Assembly: GCF_000518705.1 (NCBI RefSeq)
Contig: NZ_KI912482.1
Coordinates: 77,746-123,738, forward strand
Reading direction: 5' to 3'
From: Shewanella colwelliana ATCC 39565
GTDB taxonomy: Bacteria; Pseudomonadota; Gammaproteobacteria; Enterobacterales; Shewanellaceae
DNA length: 45,993 nucleotides
Each line of letters starts with the position of its first letter. Position 1 is the stretch's first letter. The notes under the pieces are model-generated. The model was not told the DNA's origin. It saw nothing but the letters and a program-made list of their open reading frames with translations, and made no database searches. Made by a program: the position numbers and the translations under genes. Of the stretch, positions 44,431-45,993 are shown piece by piece.

Positions 44431-44771
44431 CACGCCTTCTCCGAACAATTGAATTCAGGAATATTACTACCCTTTAACTCAATTTCTTTTCTATTTAGAC
44501 CATCTAGAGTTGTACCTAAACAGGAATAATTAAGAATATCTAATTCCTGTTTTACACAAAGTTTCAAATATGGATTGTCGCATTCGAAGGCGTCAATTTT
44601 AGCTACTATGACGTAACTAGGAATATGTGAAACTCCATTTTCATCTTTAATAAAATCTGAAACACTTTGCGCAGTAGACGCCTCATTTGAACCACTAAAA
44701 GTCCATTCTCCTGAAGTCGCATAAGCGCTAATAATTAGTGCCACAAAAAGTAACGTAAATCTCATATTCAT
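44418..44771 (-). CDS. Cassette protein: exported, four cysteines, 117 aa
   Basis: ATG 44771 gives a signal peptide MNMRFTLLFVALIISAYATS and a mature domain of about 97 residues with four Cys (in FECDN, KLCVK, YSCLG, FNCSE), suggesting two disulfides in the periplasm. I recognise no family. The gene begins 7 bp after the preceding attC core and its stop lies within its own attC, as in many compact cassettes. No promoter is evident, so expression would depend on an external promoter. Confidence 0.75.
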   Translation of the reverse strand: MNMRFTLLFVALIISAYATSGEWTFSGSNEASTAQSVSDFIKDENGVSHIPSYVIVAKIDAFECDNPYLKLCVKQELDILNYSCLGTTLDGLNRKEIELKGSNIPEFNCSEKAWYNK

Positions 44772-44777
44772 AAAGTG

Positions 44778-44867
44778 GTATAACGCTTTTGTAATGGGCC
44801 GCGTTGCTGCGAAGCAGCGTATTTAGCGGTCCAGCCCGAAGGGCGATTATTAACAAACTTGTTATAA
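44778..44867 (-). other. attC site 2 (90 bp)
   Basis: On the minus strand it runs from TTATAAC (44867-44861) to GTTATAC (44784-44778). The internal arms pair (GCTGC-TTC-GCAGC and GGGC...GCGGCCC). The stop of the adjacent cassette gene is within the first core. Confidence 0.85.
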
Positions 44868-45113
44868 GCCATTTTTAGAACCGTGCGTAAACAGTAAAAG
44901 CTTTGGGGCATATCCCGTAATTGTTACATGACCAGAGATATAGCCCATTGAAAAAATAACTGCCGTGAAAACCCAAATAAAATGGTCATACGGCTCTGTA
45001 AAAGCAATAAAGATGATCATTGGGACAAGCAAAAGTGACAATACAAAAATAAAGCCTGATAGCACTCTGAATGGAGTTCTAACTTTAGCTAATTGTTCCC
45101 TCGATATATTCAT
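44862..45113 (-). CDS. Cassette protein: two-helix membrane protein, 83 aa
   Basis: ATG 45113 (NISREQLAKVRTPFRVLSGF) is chosen because the longer frame runs back through the upstream attC site. AAGGA lies 4 nt before it. Two hydrophobic helices (about 18-40 and 47-68) are joined by FTEPYDHF, and a polar tail ends HGSKNGL. It is an inner-membrane protein of unknown function. Its stop overlaps its attC core. Confidence 0.75.
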   Translation of the reverse strand: MNISREQLAKVRTPFRVLSGFIFVLSLLLVPMIIFIAFTEPYDHFIWVFTAVIFSMGYISGHVTITGYAPKLLLFTHGSKNGL

Positions 45114-45125
45114 ACTTTCCTTGGC

Positions 45126-45231
45126 ATATAACGCCGCGCACAACCGCCGGAGGTAAATGGCGCCTTTTGTGCGGGTTTTATGCACAAAAGGTGACAGTTG
45201 CCGGAGGTCGGATTGCTGCGCCTTGTTATGC
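45126..45231 (-). other. attC site 3 (106 bp)
   Basis: On the minus strand it runs from GCATAAC (45231-45225) to GTTATAT (45132-45126). A strong internal stem CACCTTTTGTGC / GCACAAAAGGCG is flanked by CCTCCGGC arms. It begins 3 bp after the upstream gene's TAA. Confidence 0.85.
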
Positions 45232-45233
45232 GA

Positions 45234-45539
45234 TTACTCAAAATAATTGTGCTCATGTCGGTAATATACAATGTGCCTTTCCAAGTTCATCTCTTCTGGA
45301 AAAGCAATCACCTCGTATTTTTCTTCAAATGTGAAACGAGCCGTATTGTAATCAGCGATTAGCTCTGTAGCTGCTTGGCTCAGTAAATCGATATCATCTT
45401 CAGTAGCACTTTCATCAAATATACAGCGCCAAGTAATGTGATGATCATTTAAAGAAGCTGTTACTGCACGCAAGCAAGGCACCACATGCATGCATAATGC
45501 ACTCTGAGCAGCTAACTTCAAATACTCTTCACTTTCCAT
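45234..45539 (-). CDS. Cassette protein: acidic soluble protein, 101 aa
   Basis: ATG 45539 (ESEEYLKLAAQSALCMHVVP) follows an A-rich, purine-containing leader (GGAAAATAAG). The protein is acidic, with no signal peptide or membrane helix, three Cys and an aromatic/His-rich end (HIVYYRHEHNYFE). An alternating helix/strand pattern suggests a small folded domain. No family recognised. It is the cassette nearest the recombinase. Confidence 0.72.
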   Translation of the reverse strand: MESEEYLKLAAQSALCMHVVPCLRAVTASLNDHHITWRCIFDESATEDDIDLLSQAATELIADYNTARFTFEEKYEVIAFPEEMNLERHIVYYRHEHNYFE

Positions 45540-45553
45540 CTTATTTTCCTAGC

Positions 45554-45655
45554 GCATAACGCCCCATTAAGAGGCTTTTAATTGTTGGTTAAAATGTGAA
45601 GCGAAGCGGAACCTAACCAACTGTAATTTGTCCGACTTGAAAACCCTTGTTGAAC
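45554..45655 (-). other. attC-like site 4 (102 bp), lacking its own cassette gene
   Basis: On the minus strand it runs from GTTCAAC (45655-45649, fits RYYYAAC) to GTTATGC (45560-45554). The internal arms TTGGTTA/TAACCAA surround a GCTTCGC loop. The gene that should precede it is missing: its place is taken by the recombinase-bearing sequence, suggesting the array was cut by an insertion at this core. Confidence 0.7.
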
Positions 45656-45658
45656 GAA

Positions 45659-45684
45659 GCCACTGTGCGGCAGAAGAGATAACA
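45659..45684 (+). repeat. Right copy of the 26-bp flanking motif
   Basis: GCCACTGT-N10-AGATAACA, three bases after the GAAC of attC-like site 4. Same orientation and internal spacing as 44145-44170. Confidence 0.65.
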
Positions 45685-45722
45685 AGCCTCTTTGCTCACT
45701 CATCCTAAATACTTTCTAGAGG

Positions 45723-45738
45723 CGACCAGCCTTGGTCG
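45723..45738 (+). other. Small hairpin before the recombinase ribosome binding site
   Basis: CGACCA pairs with TGGTCG around GCCT, 7 bp before AGGAG. It may affect translation or be part of an element end. Confidence 0.4.
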
Positions 45739-45757
45739 TAACCCTAGGAGTATTGTC

Positions 45758-45993
45758 ATGAACACATTTGAACAGCAACGCTTTGATTCTCTTTATGAAC
45801 AACATCTTACCAACTTAACACTGCAAGGCAAGCGACCCGCTACCATCGATGCCTATAGCCGAGCAGTTCGGCGTATTGCTGCTTACTTTGACTGTTGCCC
45901 TGATAACCTGAGCACCGACGATTTGAAGCGCTACTTTGCTCAACTGATAGCGTCCCACTCATGGAGCACGGTTAAGCTCGACCGTAACGGCCT
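45758..45993 (+). CDS. Tyrosine recombinase/phage-integrase family protein, N-terminal part (runs off window)
   Basis: ATG 45758 has AGGAG (45746-45750) 7 nt upstream. The 78 visible residues form a SAM-like core-binding domain: LYEQHLTNLTLQGKRPATID, then AYSRAVRRIAAYF, LSTDDLKRYFAQLIASHSW and STVKLDRNG. The catalytic domain is outside the window. The N-terminus does not resemble integron integrases (no STEQAY-type motif). It recalls the recombinases that accompany IS91-family transposases, from memory only. It points away from the cassette array and starts about 100 bp after a disrupted attC. Confidence 0.75.
   Translation, partial: MNTFEQQRFDSLYEQHLTNLTLQGKRPATIDAYSRAVRRIAAYFDCCPDNLSTDDLKRYFAQLIASHSWSTVKLDRNG

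Larger units (their letters stand above)
44375..45655 (-). mobile_element. Integron-type gene cassette cluster (attC array), minus orientation
   Basis: Three short ORFs on the minus strand are each followed within 0-6 bp (or slightly overlapped) by an imperfect-palindromic site with attC hallmarks. An upstream site lacks its own gene. Cores are GTTRRRY or GTTATRY type, and site lengths are 56-106 bp as expected. No integron integrase is visible: the recombinase at the right edge has a different N-terminus. The cluster is therefore CALIN-like or a fragment of a larger chromosomal integron. Confidence 0.8.

Noticed and set aside
45758..45993. Recombinase as the integron integrase IntI
   Set aside because: The N-terminal sequence lacks the usual IntI pattern, and an attC-like site without a gene, not an attI plus first cassette, lies next to it.

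Overview
The window looks like a chromosomal segment of a Shewanella-type marine gammaproteobacterium (Alteromonadales). This rests on gene content and order recognised by eye: fadIJ next to a MoxR/DUF58/VWA cluster, an ECF sigma factor with a DUF3379 partner, putP, fadL, a cold-active-type subtilisin, and anaerobic nrdDG. No rRNA, tRNA or CRISPR array was recognised.

Layout. (1) 1-353: the C-terminal end of a protein made of identical 13-residue repeats, followed by a 39-codon ORF and a terminator. This is the least explained coding segment. (2) 491-4387, minus strand: a small membrane protein and the fadI-fadJ beta-oxidation operon, with candidate FadR and PsrA operators upstream. (3) 4793-11745, plus: a tightly overlapping MoxR-DUF58-DUF4381-VWA-VWA/TPR-BatD operon (Bacteroides-aerotolerance type), followed by an ECF sigma factor and its likely DUF3379 anti-sigma partner. 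(4) 13232-16841: putP, fadL (with a FadR-like site) and a VOC protein. (5) 16934-22694: a SIMPL protein, then an RND efflux pair followed by a DUF2892 membrane protein and an exported rhodanese. (6) 23185-26933: a secreted subtilisin with PPC and P domains, a VF530-type protein and a predicted outer-membrane barrel. (7) 27048-33424, minus: ribA, yibL, nrdG, nrdD (with NrdR-like and FNR-like boxes upstream), an unknown protein and a RssA-type patatin. (8) 33642-43888: a DEAD-box helicase, DUF3010, YgjP metalloprotein, an M23 endopeptidase, sbcCD and avtA.

Accessory right end (43890-45993). After avtA the sequence changes character. Three small promoterless ORFs on the minus strand alternate with four imperfect-palindromic sites that have integron attC architecture (RYYYAAC ... 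GTTRRRY cores). The array is bounded on both sides by a related 26-bp motif in direct orientation. On its right it abuts the 5' end of a tyrosine recombinase that does not look like an integron integrase and reads out of the window. On its left is a decayed zinc-knuckle ORF. I read this as a small cassette cluster without a visible IntI (CALIN-like), disturbed by one or more insertion elements.

Main unknowns: the 13-residue repeat protein plus 39-aa ORF at the left edge, and the three cassette proteins with their flanking repeats at the right edge.
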